DNA from: Candidatus Kuenenbacteria bacterium
GTDB lineage: Bacteria > Patescibacteriota > Patescibacteriia > UBA11705 > JABHMO01
DNA: 38,880 nt
Direction of reading: 5' to 3'
NCBI GenBank assembly: GCA_013202715.1
Contig: JABMRF010000028.1
Coordinates: 1 to 38,880 of the forward strand
Shown here: positions 1 to 6,115 of the stretch, piece after piece
Layout: every line of letters starts with the position of its first letter
How positions within the stretch are numbered: position 1 is the first letter of the stretch
The notes under the pieces: model-generated
What the model was told of the DNA's origin: nothing
The model's database searches: none
What the model saw: only the letters and a program-made list of their open reading frames with translations
Made by a program: the position numbers and the translations under genes

Positions 1-2
1 AG

Positions 3-1634
3 CAGTTGACCGATGCGATTGAAGAAACAAAAAAATCAGGCAGTTCTGTCCCAAGCAGACTGATGGAAAATGGACTTGTCAAAGAAGACGAACTTCTTTC
101 CCTCTTATCAAAAGAATTCGGATTTCCTGTTGTTGATCTCAGCGAGGTTGATATTCCGAAAGAAATTGCAACATTGATTCCAAAGCATATTGCCCAACGG
201 CACGGCATTATTCCGATTGGAAAAGAAGGAAACAAACTGGTCGTTGCTGTGTCTGACCCAAGCAATCCGTATGCTATGGATGACATTAAAGTACTGATGG
301 GATTTGATGTCGAGCCGGTAATCAGCTCAGAATCTGCTATTTCCAAAGCAATTGAAGCTTACTGGAAAGAAGACACGCTGGACGATGTTTTTGAAAATGT
401 AGACGCGGAAGATATGGAATTTCTTACCGGTGATGGATTTGAGGATGAGGAACAAACAGAAAAGATCTCCGCAAATGTGGTCCGTTTAGTCAATATAATC
501 CTGGTTGACGCTGTACGAAAAAGAGCGTCCGACATCCATATTGAACCATATGAAAAAATGCTTCGAGTCAGAATCCGCATTGACGGAACTCTTTACTTGG
601 CACTCAAACTTGATATTGATTTAGCTAAGCAAATAATTTCTAGGATCAAAATTCTCAGCTCGATGGATATTGCCGAGAGACGATTACCACAAGATGGAAG
701 AATCCAACTCAAACTCGGAAAAAACAAGGAAGTCGACTTCAGAGTTTCAGTTCTTCCGGTCAAACATGGTGAAAAGGCGGTCCTCAGAATTCTGGACAAA
801 TCAGCACTTCAGCTGGACATGAGACAACTTGGCTTTGAAGATGCTCAACTGGCTGAATTCAAGAAAGCAATCCATGAACCCTGGGGAATGGTCTTGGTAA
901 CCGGCCCCACAGGTTCCGGAAAAACAACCACGCTCTATAGTGCCCTCATGGAACTCAATGGATTGGCTGACAATATTTCTACGGCCGAAGATCCGATTGA
1001 AATTGACCTCGAAGGTGTCAACCAAGTACAGATCAATGACGCTGTTGGCTTGAACTTTGCAGCCACTCTGCGTTCATTTTTGCGCCAGGATCCGGACATC
1101 ATCATGGTCGGTGAAATTCGCGACTTTGAAACGGCAGAGATTGCAATCAAGGCGGCGCTAACAGGCCACATGGTTCTTTCTACTTTGCATACCAATGATG
1201 CACCGTCCACAATCAATCGTTTACTGAACATGGGCATTGAACCGTTCCTGGTCATTTCAGCGGTCAACCTGATCATTGCTCAGAGACTGGTCAGAAAAAT
1301 CTGCCCTGAATGCAAACAGGAAAACGACGTACCGGAGCAAACATTACTTAATCTCGGAATTCCGCAAGATCAAGTAAAACATATCCAGGTTTTTCACGGC
1401 ATTGGTTGTAAATCATGCAACCAAACCGGCCACAAAGGAAGAGTTGCTCTTTACGAAATTCTTCCTGTGTCTGATGAAATTAGTGAATGCGTTTTGCAGG
1501 GATATTCAGCCTTGGAACTCAGGCGCGAAGCGCGCCGACTTGGCATGAAAACCCTGCGCGAATCTGCTGTTGAAAAACTGCTCAAAGGACAGATTTCTGC
1601 AGATGAGGTTCTGCGAGTTACCAAGGACAAATAA
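3..1634 (+). CDS. pilB: Type IV pilus assembly / type II secretion ATPase PilB/GspE (5'-truncated by window edge)
   Basis: Hexameric cytoplasmic ATPase that powers pilin polymerisation at the inner membrane. The reading frame is open to the window start and no start codon has a plausible ribosome site, so the first few dozen residues are missing. Counting from the TTG codon at 6: MshEN-type N-terminal domain about 20-120, N2 domain with ASDIHIEP about 165-270, then the ATPase core. Walker A GPTGSGKTT is at 300-308 and the Walker B region DPDIIMVGEIRD starts at 362, followed by the His box STLHTNDAPSTINRLL. A four-cysteine zinc site uses C433, C436, C468 and C471. All catalytic motifs are intact, so it should be active. 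A terminator follows at once. No other pilus gene is in the window, but an ATPase-less relative lies at 11171-12013. Confidence 0.95.
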   Translation, partial: QLTDAIEETKKSGSSVPSRLMENGLVKEDELLSLLSKEFGFPVVDLSEVDIPKEIATLIPKHIAQRHGIIPIGKEGNKLVVAVSDPSNPYAMDDIKVLMGFDVEPVISSESAISKAIEAYWKEDTLDDVFENVDAEDMEFLTGDGFEDEEQTEKISANVVRLVNIILVDAVRKRASDIHIEPYEKMLRVRIRIDGTLYLALKLDIDLAKQIISRIKILSSMDIAERRLPQDGRIQLKLGKNKEVDFRVSVLPVKHGEKAVLRILDKSALQLDMRQLGFEDAQLAEFKKAIHEPWGMVLVTGPTGSGKTTTLYSALMELNGLADNISTAEDPIEIDLEGVNQVQINDAVGLNFAATLRSFLRQDPDIIMVGEIRDFETAEIAIKAALTGHMVLSTLHTNDAPSTINRLLNMGIEPFLVISAVNLIIAQRLVRKICPECKQENDVPEQTLLNLGIPQDQVKHIQVFHGIGCKSCNQTGHKGRVALYEILPVSDEISECVLQGYSALELRREARRLGMKTLRESAVEKLLKGQISADEVLRVTKDK

Positions 1635-1643
1635 ACACCAATC

Positions 1644-1674
1644 CCCACTTCACTCTTGAGGTGGGAATTTTTTT
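1644..1674 (+). terminator. Intrinsic terminator after pilB
   Basis: An 8-bp stem (CCCACTTC / GAGGTGGG, one G-T pair) with a 6-nt loop is followed by seven T. It starts 10 nt after the stop codon. Confidence 0.85.
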
Positions 1675-1687
1675 ATGGGAATCAAAA

Positions 1688-1713
1688 GCCCCCATCCTTG
1701 ACAAGGAGGGGGG
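1688..1713. repeat. G/C-rich palindrome
   Basis: Near-perfect inverted repeat with GCCCCC(A)TCCTTG as left arm and CAAGGAGGGGGG as right arm, separated by one base. A purine-rich GGTTGGGGGGAGG tail follows. It lies between two convergent genes and has no T-run of its own, so it reads as a dispersed palindromic repeat rather than a terminator. Confidence 0.6.
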
Positions 1714-1747
1714 TTGGGGGGAGGTTTAATTCCCCGGTTACTTTTTC

Positions 1748-2770
1748 CTAAAGAAGATTTTCCAAAACTCGGAAGTTCTGGATTCGATTGAACTTTTCCA
1801 TTTCCTCAATCATGTGTTGATCACCCGGTCCGGGCCGGATAAACGAGCCGTTCGGAACTGCCAGACCTTCATCATACAGTCCGATAAAGACCGACACCCG
1901 AGTCCCCTTCGCTGCGAGCGCTACTCGCACTGTATCGTGCAAAGTCGGCGGATGATAATGCCCGGCTGCGAACGCTTCTTCTAGTGCGGTTCCTCTGGCA
2001 ACATAGGTCGGGTTGATGTGAGCATTGATCGGGATGCCATATGCGTGAGAAAGTCGGTCGAGATAGAGCAATGCCGACTGAACGTCTTTCACTGCTGCCT
2101 CTCTGCTGATTCCAGGAACCGGCTTGAGCATCAAATAGCACTTCAGCCTGAACCCAAACTTTGCCATTTGCTTGACGCTCTTTTCAAGCACGCCAAGATC
2201 AAGTCCCTTTTTCAAATGAGTATTTCTGATCTCATCGTCAAAAGCTTCAAACCCAACTGCCAGCTCCATAAAGGTCGGAGTCAAACCTTCTTTCAACGCC
2301 CGAGACAGGAAATCAAGTTCAGAGTAATCAATATACTCCGGTCTGGTCTCAATGCTGATCGAGGACAATTTCACAAAATTCCTGTTCAATTTGGACATCA
2401 AATACATGAGCGCAGTCGAGGAAAATGTATCTTCATCCAGGATCGAACCATTGTTGCTGATGATCAATTTGCTAATCCGATCCCGATACTTGAGAACTTC
2501 CGGGTTGGAAAAGATAACATCAATCTGATCCATGATCGAATCATAGGCAACATGAAACTTCGAGCAAAGGCTGGGCAGGTTGCAACCCAAACACCTGGAC
2601 CAACGACAGGCCTGCGTGTAAAACACGATGAACAAAATCATGCCTTCATCAGATTCTTGGAACCAATGCTGAGCCGGTAGCTTTTCATCGTGATCTTCGT
2701 TGAAGGAATAAGTCTTTCCAGACTCTGTCATAGCCAATTCAATCTCGTCCGTACCTGCATTTCTATACAT
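1748..2770 (-). CDS. Radical SAM protein, Elp3/RaSEA-like (TIGR01210-type)
   Basis: Predicted SAM-cleaving [4Fe-4S] enzyme of 340 residues. The cluster motif is non-standard: C55-x4-C60-x2-C63, with a further C69, instead of Cx3Cx2C. Downstream motifs SIETRPEYID (about 135-145) and ELAVGFEAFDDEIRN are typical of the Elp3/MiaB-like barrel, in which the strand after the SAM site carries ETRP. The overall pattern resembles the TIGR01210 family that includes the archaeosine synthase radical SAM subunit, but the substrate cannot be read from sequence. The start is set by GGAGGG ending 4 nt before ATG 2770 and by a promoter at 2830-2858. It is monocistronic. Codon use looks richer in G/C than in many minus-strand neighbours. 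Confidence 0.7.
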   Translation of the reverse strand: MYRNAGTDEIELAMTESGKTYSFNEDHDEKLPAQHWFQESDEGMILFIVFYTQACRWSRCLGCNLPSLCSKFHVAYDSIMDQIDVIFSNPEVLKYRDRISKLIISNNGSILDEDTFSSTALMYLMSKLNRNFVKLSSISIETRPEYIDYSELDFLSRALKEGLTPTFMELAVGFEAFDDEIRNTHLKKGLDLGVLEKSVKQMAKFGFRLKCYLMLKPVPGISREAAVKDVQSALLYLDRLSHAYGIPINAHINPTYVARGTALEEAFAAGHYHPPTLHDTVRVALAAKGTRVSVFIGLYDEGLAVPNGSFIRPGPGDQHMIEEMEKFNRIQNFRVLENLL

Positions 2771-2829
2771 ACTTTCCCTCCATCTATGCTAAAATTAGAT
2801 TCAAAGAACATCATAATCTTTAATTTGAT

Positions 2830-2858
2830 ATTTTATACTATGTAATGTAATTTGTCAA
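2830..2858 (-). promoter_or_regulatory. Sigma70-type promoter of the radical SAM gene
   Basis: On the minus strand TTGACA (2858-2853), a 17-bp spacer, then TAAAAT (2835-2830). A TATAAA is also available two bases nearer the -35. It gives a leader of about 55 nt before ATG 2770. Confidence 0.7.
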
Positions 2859-2864
2859 GTGAGA

Positions 2865-2943
2865 CGTACGGATTACGGATCCTATACGGATGTACGGATC
2901 GAAACCGCAAGTAACAAATCCGTACATCTGTACCAATCCGTAG
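2865..2943. repeat. Intergenic degenerate repeat array, unit TACGGAT
   Basis: Four direct units of the type (g)tacggat (2865-2899) are followed, after a short spacer, by three inverted units (atccgtac, atctgtac, atccgtag). The array can fold into one large imperfect hairpin. It sits just upstream of the radical SAM promoter and codes for nothing visible. Confidence 0.75.
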
Positions 2944-2978
2944 TCCATAAACAATAAAAAAGTTATCCACAATCAAAA

Positions 2979-3010
2979 ACCACCCACATAAATGTGAGTG
3001 GTTCATGGCT
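2979..3010. repeat. Hairpin with GTGAGTGGTTCATGGCT motif, copy 1
   Basis: ACCACCCACA and TGTGAGTGGT pair around a TAAA loop, followed by TCATGGCT. The same arm plus tail occurs at 3637-3667 and at 5172-5187, next to the two tRNA-Asn sequences. Confidence 0.65.
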
Positions 3011-3017
3011 CAATTAA

Positions 3018-3052
3018 AATGAAAAGCCCCGAGAAAATGAATTCCTCGGGGG
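3018..3052 (-). terminator. Terminator of the 3074-3523 gene
   Basis: On the minus strand a 7-bp CCCCGAG/CTCGGGG stem is followed by GCTTTTCATTTTAATT. It lies 22 nt past the stop codon. Confidence 0.7.
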
Positions 3053-3073
3053 TTGAAATGTTTTTGTCTCAGC

Positions 3074-3523
3074 CTATGTTTCAGACCACTTTTGCTGGAT
3101 GCCTCTGAGAACTGCAACAAGGCTTTTTCTCTTGTTTTTGCTCAGTGTCCAAAGTACATCATTTTCGAAGTCGAACCACACGTTTGTTGGACCGGCGCCG
3201 AACGAATCCGTGGCCAGATTGAGTTGTTTTCGTACGGCATCATCGAACTCGGTTCGTTCTTTCAAGCGCAGTTCACGCTCGACCATTTTCTGCAGGTAGG
3301 GCTGGTATTCCTCGAAAGAAAATCCTTCCGCCGCAATCATATGGACAACAACAGACTTGTTGTCAAGGGTGACCGTGACTGTCCCCCAGACCAGACCTTT
3401 TTCAAAGATACGTTTGAGTGATTGTGGTTGATCGCCGACTTCGAACTCGGTTGACCCCATGTAGTCATATTCGAGGCGACCATCCAGAAGTTCACAACGT
3501 TGTACGAAATAGGGAGATTTCAT
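3074..3523 (-). CDS. Hypothetical protein (YMGSTEFE motif)
   Basis: 149-residue soluble protein with no signal peptide or membrane segment. The start is ATG 3523 because AAAGGAG lies 7 nt upstream. An in-frame ATG at 3568 falls at the predicted transcription start and has no ribosome site. Residues about 15-30 contain YDYMGSTEFEVGDQPQSLKRI. This reminds me of the YMGSAEFE-type motif in uncharacterised phage and bacterial proteins, but I cannot name a family. The gene has its own consensus promoter (3573-3601) and terminator (3018-3052), so it is a complete single-gene unit. Confidence 0.75.
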   Translation of the reverse strand: MKSPYFVQRCELLDGRLEYDYMGSTEFEVGDQPQSLKRIFEKGLVWGTVTVTLDNKSVVVHMIAAEGFSFEEYQPYLQKMVERELRLKERTEFDDAVRKQLNLATDSFGAGPTNVWFDFENDVLWTLSKNKRKSLVAVLRGIQQKWSET

Positions 3524-3572
3524 TTTCTGCTCCTTTGTGAAAGAAAAACAATAGACTTGAATTATCATTTGA

Positions 3573-3601
3573 TTATAGCATTTTATTATTAATAAGTCAA
3601 T
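3573..3601 (-). promoter_or_regulatory. Consensus promoter of the 3074-3523 gene
   Basis: Minus strand TTGACT (3601-3596), 17-bp spacer ending in TGC, then perfect TATAAT (3578-3573). The leader is about 45 nt. Confidence 0.85.
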
Positions 3602-3636
3602 AGTAAGCTCATTTTTTATATAAATTTACACAAAAA

Positions 3637-3667
3637 CCACCCACCAAACGGTGAGTGGTCATGGCTT
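3637..3667. repeat. Hairpin with GTGAGTGGTCATGGCT motif, copy 2
   Basis: ACCACCCACC and GGTGAGTGGT pair around AAAC, followed by CATGGCT with one base missing relative to copies 1 and 3. It abuts the palindrome and the tRNA-Asn fragment, mirroring copy 3 beside the intact tRNA. Confidence 0.65.
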
Positions 3668-3713
3668 GCCAGGCACCGGCAGTCCAGCATTCGCTGGGCA
3701 ACTGGTGCCTGGC
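3668..3713. repeat. 46-nt nested palindrome
   Basis: Outer arms GCCAGGCACC and GGTGCCTGGC are perfect. An inner hairpin CCAGC-ATTC-GCTGG sits inside. Compared with the sequence after the intact tRNA-Asn, it appears as an insertion between CATGGCT and CTGGG. Confidence 0.75.
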
Positions 3714-3751
3714 TCTGGGAGTCGGATTCGAACCGACATCTCACGCCTTAA
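3710..3751 (-). pseudogene. 3' half of tRNA-Asn (candidate attachment-site copy)
   Basis: 41 of 42 bases match the 3' half of the tRNA-Asn at 5184-5258, from the anticodon loop through the T-arm, acceptor strand, G73 and encoded CCA. No D-arm or 5' acceptor strand follows; the sequence diverges after CTTAA. It is on the same strand as the intact tRNA, on its 3' side, 1.4 kb away. That is the arrangement left by site-specific integration into a tRNA 3' end. A decayed tandem tRNA duplicate is the alternative. Confidence 0.75.
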
Positions 3752-3774
3752 GTAAGGCAACAAGTGAACGATTT

Positions 3775-4671
3775 TTATCGTTCCTCAAAAATATCCAAGC
3801 TTAAATATCTCTCTATTCTGTCAGGAAATAGGACAACGATATTTCCCGAGTCAATTTGTTTTGCAATTTGCAAGGCTACATACATTGCCGCACCGCTACT
3901 CAATCCTGCTAAAATTCCTTCCTTTCTCGCCAATAGCTTAACAGTACGGTAAGCATGCTCAACATTAACAACAATATTCTTATCAATCTGTGTTTGATTA
4001 TAAATCTTTGGCACAATTGATTTTTGTAAATTTTTCAATCCTGGAACTCCTTTATCATAATCAGATTCAATTCCAACTATTTGAATTTTGTGATTATATT
4101 TTTTTAATTTTTTACTTACTCCCATCAATGTTCCCGATGTTCCAATCCCGGCAACAAAAGCTGTTATCTCTGGCACCTGCTCAATAATTTCTTTTGCAGT
4201 TTCTACAAAATGCACTTTTGTATTATTCTGATTATCAAACTGGTTCGGTACCCAATAAAGTTTCGGATTTTCCTCGAACATTTGCCGTACCTTTTTAATT
4301 GAGCCATCTGTTCCAAGTTTTGCAGGCGTTTCAATTATATCGGCGCCAAGCAATTTTAGAATCTGCTTTCTTTCTTTACTTGCTCCGGCAGACATTACAA
4401 TTTTAGTTTTATACCCTTTGACTGCAGCAACCAAGGCCAAACCAATTCCTGTATTTCCAGAAGTTGCCTCAAGTATTATTTTGTCTGAAGTTAATTCGCC
4501 AGTTTTTTCTGCCTGTTCAATCATAAATTCGGCAGGGCGATCCTTGACAGAACCACCAGAATTTTGTCCCTCAAGTTTGACGAAAATATTTACCTTGTTA
4601 TTAGGATTTAACCTGTTAATTTTAACAACTGGTGTATTTCCAATTGTCTGAAGAATATTTTGATATTTCAT
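3775..4671 (-). CDS. Cysteine synthase family PLP enzyme (CysK/CysM-like)
   Basis: Makes L-cysteine from O-acetylserine or O-phosphoserine and sulfide in the cytoplasm; PLP-dependent, fold type II. 298 residues, near full length. GGSVKDRPAEFM carries the PLP lysine K43. TSGNTGIGLA binds the substrate carboxylate, and GIGTSGTLMG and GLSSGAAM bind PLP phosphate and ring. The C-terminal motif reads DRIERYLS where CysK/CysM usually have DSGERYLS, so the serine contacting the PLP nitrogen is changed. Substrate choice cannot be settled. No Shine-Dalgarno sequence precedes ATG 4671. The stop lies 23 nt from the tRNA-Asn fragment, placing the gene at the island edge. The coding sequence is strongly AT-rich. 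Confidence 0.9.
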   Translation of the reverse strand: MKYQNILQTIGNTPVVKINRLNPNNKVNIFVKLEGQNSGGSVKDRPAEFMIEQAEKTGELTSDKIILEATSGNTGIGLALVAAVKGYKTKIVMSAGASKERKQILKLLGADIIETPAKLGTDGSIKKVRQMFEENPKLYWVPNQFDNQNNTKVHFVETAKEIIEQVPEITAFVAGIGTSGTLMGVSKKLKKYNHKIQIVGIESDYDKGVPGLKNLQKSIVPKIYNQTQIDKNIVVNVEHAYRTVKLLARKEGILAGLSSGAAMYVALQIAKQIDSGNIVVLFPDRIERYLSLDIFEER

Positions 4672-4689
4672 AGTGTTAAATTTAGTTAA

Positions 4690-4713
4690 TAAAAAAATCT
4701 CGGTTTCCCGAGA
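4690..4713 (-). terminator. Terminator of the GIY-YIG gene
   Basis: Minus strand TCTCGG-GAAA-CCGAGA followed by seven T. It lies between the GIY-YIG gene and the cysteine synthase start. Confidence 0.8.
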
Positions 4714-4799
4714 GTGAAACTGTTTAATTTTTTTAAATCAACAACCTGCTCTCGAGAAATATACTGCAAGAGAACAGGGACAAATATTGGATTTTATAA

Positions 4800-5069
4800 C
4801 TAATCTAAACATATTACTAAATACTCACGAAGCATCTGCCTCAAAGTAGTTTTTCCTTTTGTTGTTTTAAAATATCGTTCCCTTCGTTGAGCATCTTTCT
4901 TGCTCAAAAACGCTTCATAGTAAATTAACTCTACTGGCAAACGTTTTGATGTTGAAATATTTTTTCCTTTTTGATGCTCCGAAACTCTCCTCTTTAAATC
5001 AGCCGTTAAACCAATATAAAATTTGCCGTCTTTTAAACTTTTTAATATGTAAACATAAAAAAATTTCAT
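4800..5069 (-). CDS. GIY-YIG domain nuclease (UPF0213/YhbQ-like)
   Basis: 89-residue stand-alone GIY-YIG domain. The N-terminal YVYILKS...GKFYIG is the GIY...YIG core. RRVSEHQKG carries the conserved Arg and His, and the Glu of YYEAF completes the metal site. Single-domain members of this family are common and mostly uncharacterised; roles in DNA repair or as mobile-element passengers are proposed. It is on the island between the two tRNA-Asn sequences. No ribosome site is evident before ATG 5069. A separate terminator (4690-4713) isolates it from cysteine synthase. Confidence 0.85.
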   Translation of the reverse strand: MKFFYVYILKSLKDGKFYIGLTADLKRRVSEHQKGKNISTSKRLPVELIYYEAFLSKKDAQRRERYFKTTKGKTTLRQMLREYLVICLD

Positions 5070-5114
5070 ATAGCTACATTATAGCAGAGAACTATTCGTT
5101 CCTCAAGTTCACTG

Positions 5115-5185
5115 CATGAACCACTCACTCATTATTATTGGGCTTGCCATGAACCCGAACGAATGAAATGAGTGAGTGGTTCATG
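5115..5185. repeat. 19-bp perfect inverted repeat beside tRNA-Asn (copy 3 of the GTGAGTGGT motif)
   Basis: CATGAACCACTCACTCATT (5115-5133) and its exact complement (5167-5185) flank a 33-nt loop that contains another GTTCATGGC-like segment. The right arm overlaps the encoded CCA of tRNA-Asn. No T-run follows on either strand, so it may act in 3' processing or be a mobile palindrome rather than a terminator. Confidence 0.8.
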
Positions 5186-5258
5186 GCTCTGGGGGTCGGA
5201 TTCGAACCGACATCTCACGCCTTAACAGGGCGGTATTTTACCATTAAATTACCCCAGA
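5184..5258 (-). tRNA. tRNA-Asn (GTT), CCA encoded
   Basis: Cloverleaf: acceptor TCTGGGG/CCCCAGA, D-stem ATTT/AAAT, anticodon loop CTGTTAA giving GTT, T-arm GTCGG-TTCGAAT-CCGAC, G73, then CCA. Without CCA the RNA is 72 nt. The D-stem is all A-T and the first anticodon-stem pair is C-T, so the body is weaker than that of the second tRNA-Asn at 24468-24543, which has the same anticodon. The 5' end lies only 6 nt after the T-run of an intrinsic terminator (5265-5287). No promoter fits between them, so expression must depend on read-through. Confidence 0.9.
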
Positions 5259-5264
5259 ATAATC

Positions 5265-5289
5265 AAAAAAACCGGCTCGCGCCGGTTAA
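5265..5289 (-). terminator. Attenuator hairpin before tRNA-Asn
   Basis: Minus strand AACCGGC-GCGA-GCCGGTT, a 7-bp perfect stem on a GNRA tetraloop followed by a T-run. The left arm with flanks (5289-5280) can instead pair with CGTTGGTTGA at 5320-5311, giving ten contiguous pairs including wobbles. That would destroy the terminator. The competing strand overlaps the stop codon of the leader ORF. Confidence 0.65.
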
Positions 5290-5310
5290 CTGTTTTTACA
5301 TACGAAAACA

Positions 5311-5370
5311 TCAACCAACGCTTTGCAGGCTATTATTATTACAATTAGTTGTTTGGGTGAATATTTTCAT
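5311..5370 (-). CDS. Putative Asn-codon leader peptide (19 aa)
   Basis: ORF MKIFTQTTNCNNNSLQSVG. Four of the five codons 9-13 are AAT (Asn). The predicted transcript starts 2-3 nt before the ATG, so translation would be leaderless. The stop codon lies inside the antiterminator strand. The third consecutive Asn codon begins 14 nt before that strand, about the reach of a stalled ribosome. This is the layout of amino-acid leader attenuators such as trp or his, here placed before a tRNA-Asn. The AAT run could be chance in AT-rich DNA. Confidence 0.45.
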   Translation of the reverse strand: MKIFTQTTNCNNNSLQSVG

Positions 5371-5378
5371 ACAATAGT

Positions 5379-5407
5379 ACTATAGCAAAGAAATTGAGTA
5401 TTGTCAA
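5379..5407 (-). promoter_or_regulatory. Promoter of the tRNA-Asn leader transcript
   Basis: Minus strand TTGACA (5407-5402), 17-bp spacer ending TTTGC, TATAGT (5384-5379). It is divergent from the promoter at 5443-5471, 35 bp away. Confidence 0.85.
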
Positions 5408-5442
5408 CCTTGTTTAATTTTAGCATAAAATAACCTTTACTG

Positions 5443-5471
5443 TTGACAAAATTTTAAAACTATGCTATAAT
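5443..5471 (+). promoter_or_regulatory. Perfect consensus promoter of the 5520-5924 gene
   Basis: TTGACA (5443-5448), 17-bp spacer ending TATGC, TATAAT (5466-5471). The start point falls near 5478, which rules out the in-frame ATG at 5475 as start codon. Confidence 0.9.
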
Positions 5472-5519
5472 TCTATGTCTGGAGAAATAGTTATCAACAG
5501 CCGTTACTTGGAGGAAAAC

Positions 5520-5924
5520 ATGAAACGATTTTTGCTCATCAGATTGAAGTATCTGGTACTTACGGTCTTGGTCTTGATACCAGCTTCAGCAGTAGTGACC
5601 TTCCTGTACTGGTTTTTCGTAGATGTGATTGCGGGGAAGCCCGTGCAATACATTGATAGCTGGAGTTGGTGCTATCTTGTTCTATTCGTATGGGCTCAGG
5701 GCTATGACACTATCGCTAGTTTCATCCTGGGCGGTCTTTTCACACGCAAACTGGCAAGGAAGTGGGGAGTTTCATTTTCCGATGTAATTGATGCCCTCGC
5801 TGACTTTGAACTAAGCAAGCAATCTGGTTATCGTGACTGGAATGCAGAAGAGTTCAAACAGTGGTTTATGATCAGAAAATCCATACATGGTATGGTTTCA
5901 AAGGTCATGGATTCAATCACATAA
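5520..5924 (+). CDS. Small membrane protein, unknown function
   Basis: 134 residues. Two predicted transmembrane helices: about 8-33 (VLTVLVLIPASAVVTFLYWF) and about 45-70 (SWCYLVLFVWAQGYDTIASF). A charged cytoplasmic tail with FTRKLARKWG and a helical C-terminus follows. The start is ATG 5520 because GGAGG is 5 nt upstream and the promoter start site lies after the earlier ATG. The gene has its own promoter and terminator. I recognise no family. Confidence 0.8.
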   Translation: MKRFLLIRLKYLVLTVLVLIPASAVVTFLYWFFVDVIAGKPVQYIDSWSWCYLVLFVWAQGYDTIASFILGGLFTRKLARKWGVSFSDVIDALADFELSKQSGYRDWNAEEFKQWFMIRKSIHGMVSKVMDSIT

Positions 5925-5936
5925 CAACGACCACCT

Positions 5937-5972
5937 AGAGTCAGAGCTCAACCGCTTTGACTCTTTTTTTTT
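5937..5972 (+). terminator. Terminator of the 5520-5924 gene
   Basis: AGAGTCA and TGACTCT pair around a 14-nt loop, followed by eight T. Confidence 0.85.
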
Positions 5973-6002
5973 GACAAGCTTTGTTTTGGCCCGAGGAATA
6001 AA

Positions 6003-6035
6003 CAAAAAGTCCCGGTTCTAAACCAGGCTTTTTTA
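6003..6035 (-). terminator. Bidirectional terminator-like hairpin
   Basis: AGTCCCGGTT and AACCAGGCT pair with one mismatch. A five-base T-run lies on the minus side and six T on the plus side. It probably ends the minus-strand 6116-7720 gene. Confidence 0.6.
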
Positions 6036-6058
6036 TTTTTAAATACTATAAACTTTTA

Positions 6059-6088
6059 TCCCGCGTAGCGGGATCCCGTCACGCGGGA
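6059..6088. repeat. Palindrome between terminator and membrane gene
   Basis: TCCCGCGT and ACGCGGGA are perfect arms around a GCGGGATCCCG core that is itself palindromic. It lies in the 3' untranslated region of the 6116-7720 gene. Confidence 0.55.
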
Positions 6089-6115
6089 CATTTTACCTTT
6101 CAACTTATTTCTTTC

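Noticed and set aside
2018..2680. Plus-strand ORF opposite the radical SAM gene
   Set aside because: The minus-strand protein has clear Cys and barrel motifs; the plus frame shows none and lacks a start signal.
2963..2971. Perfect DnaA box TTATCCACA as evidence of a replication origin
   Set aside because: I noticed only this one box; there is no box cluster, no AT-rich unwinding element beside it, and no dnaA or dnaN gene. It is probably chance.
3710..3751. A functional tRNA-Asn
   Set aside because: Only the 3' half is present; there is no D-arm, 5' acceptor strand or closed anticodon stem.
3652..5258. Complete integrative element or prophage
   Set aside because: No integrase, relaxase or phage gene lies between the two tRNA-Asn sequences; only two cargo genes remain.
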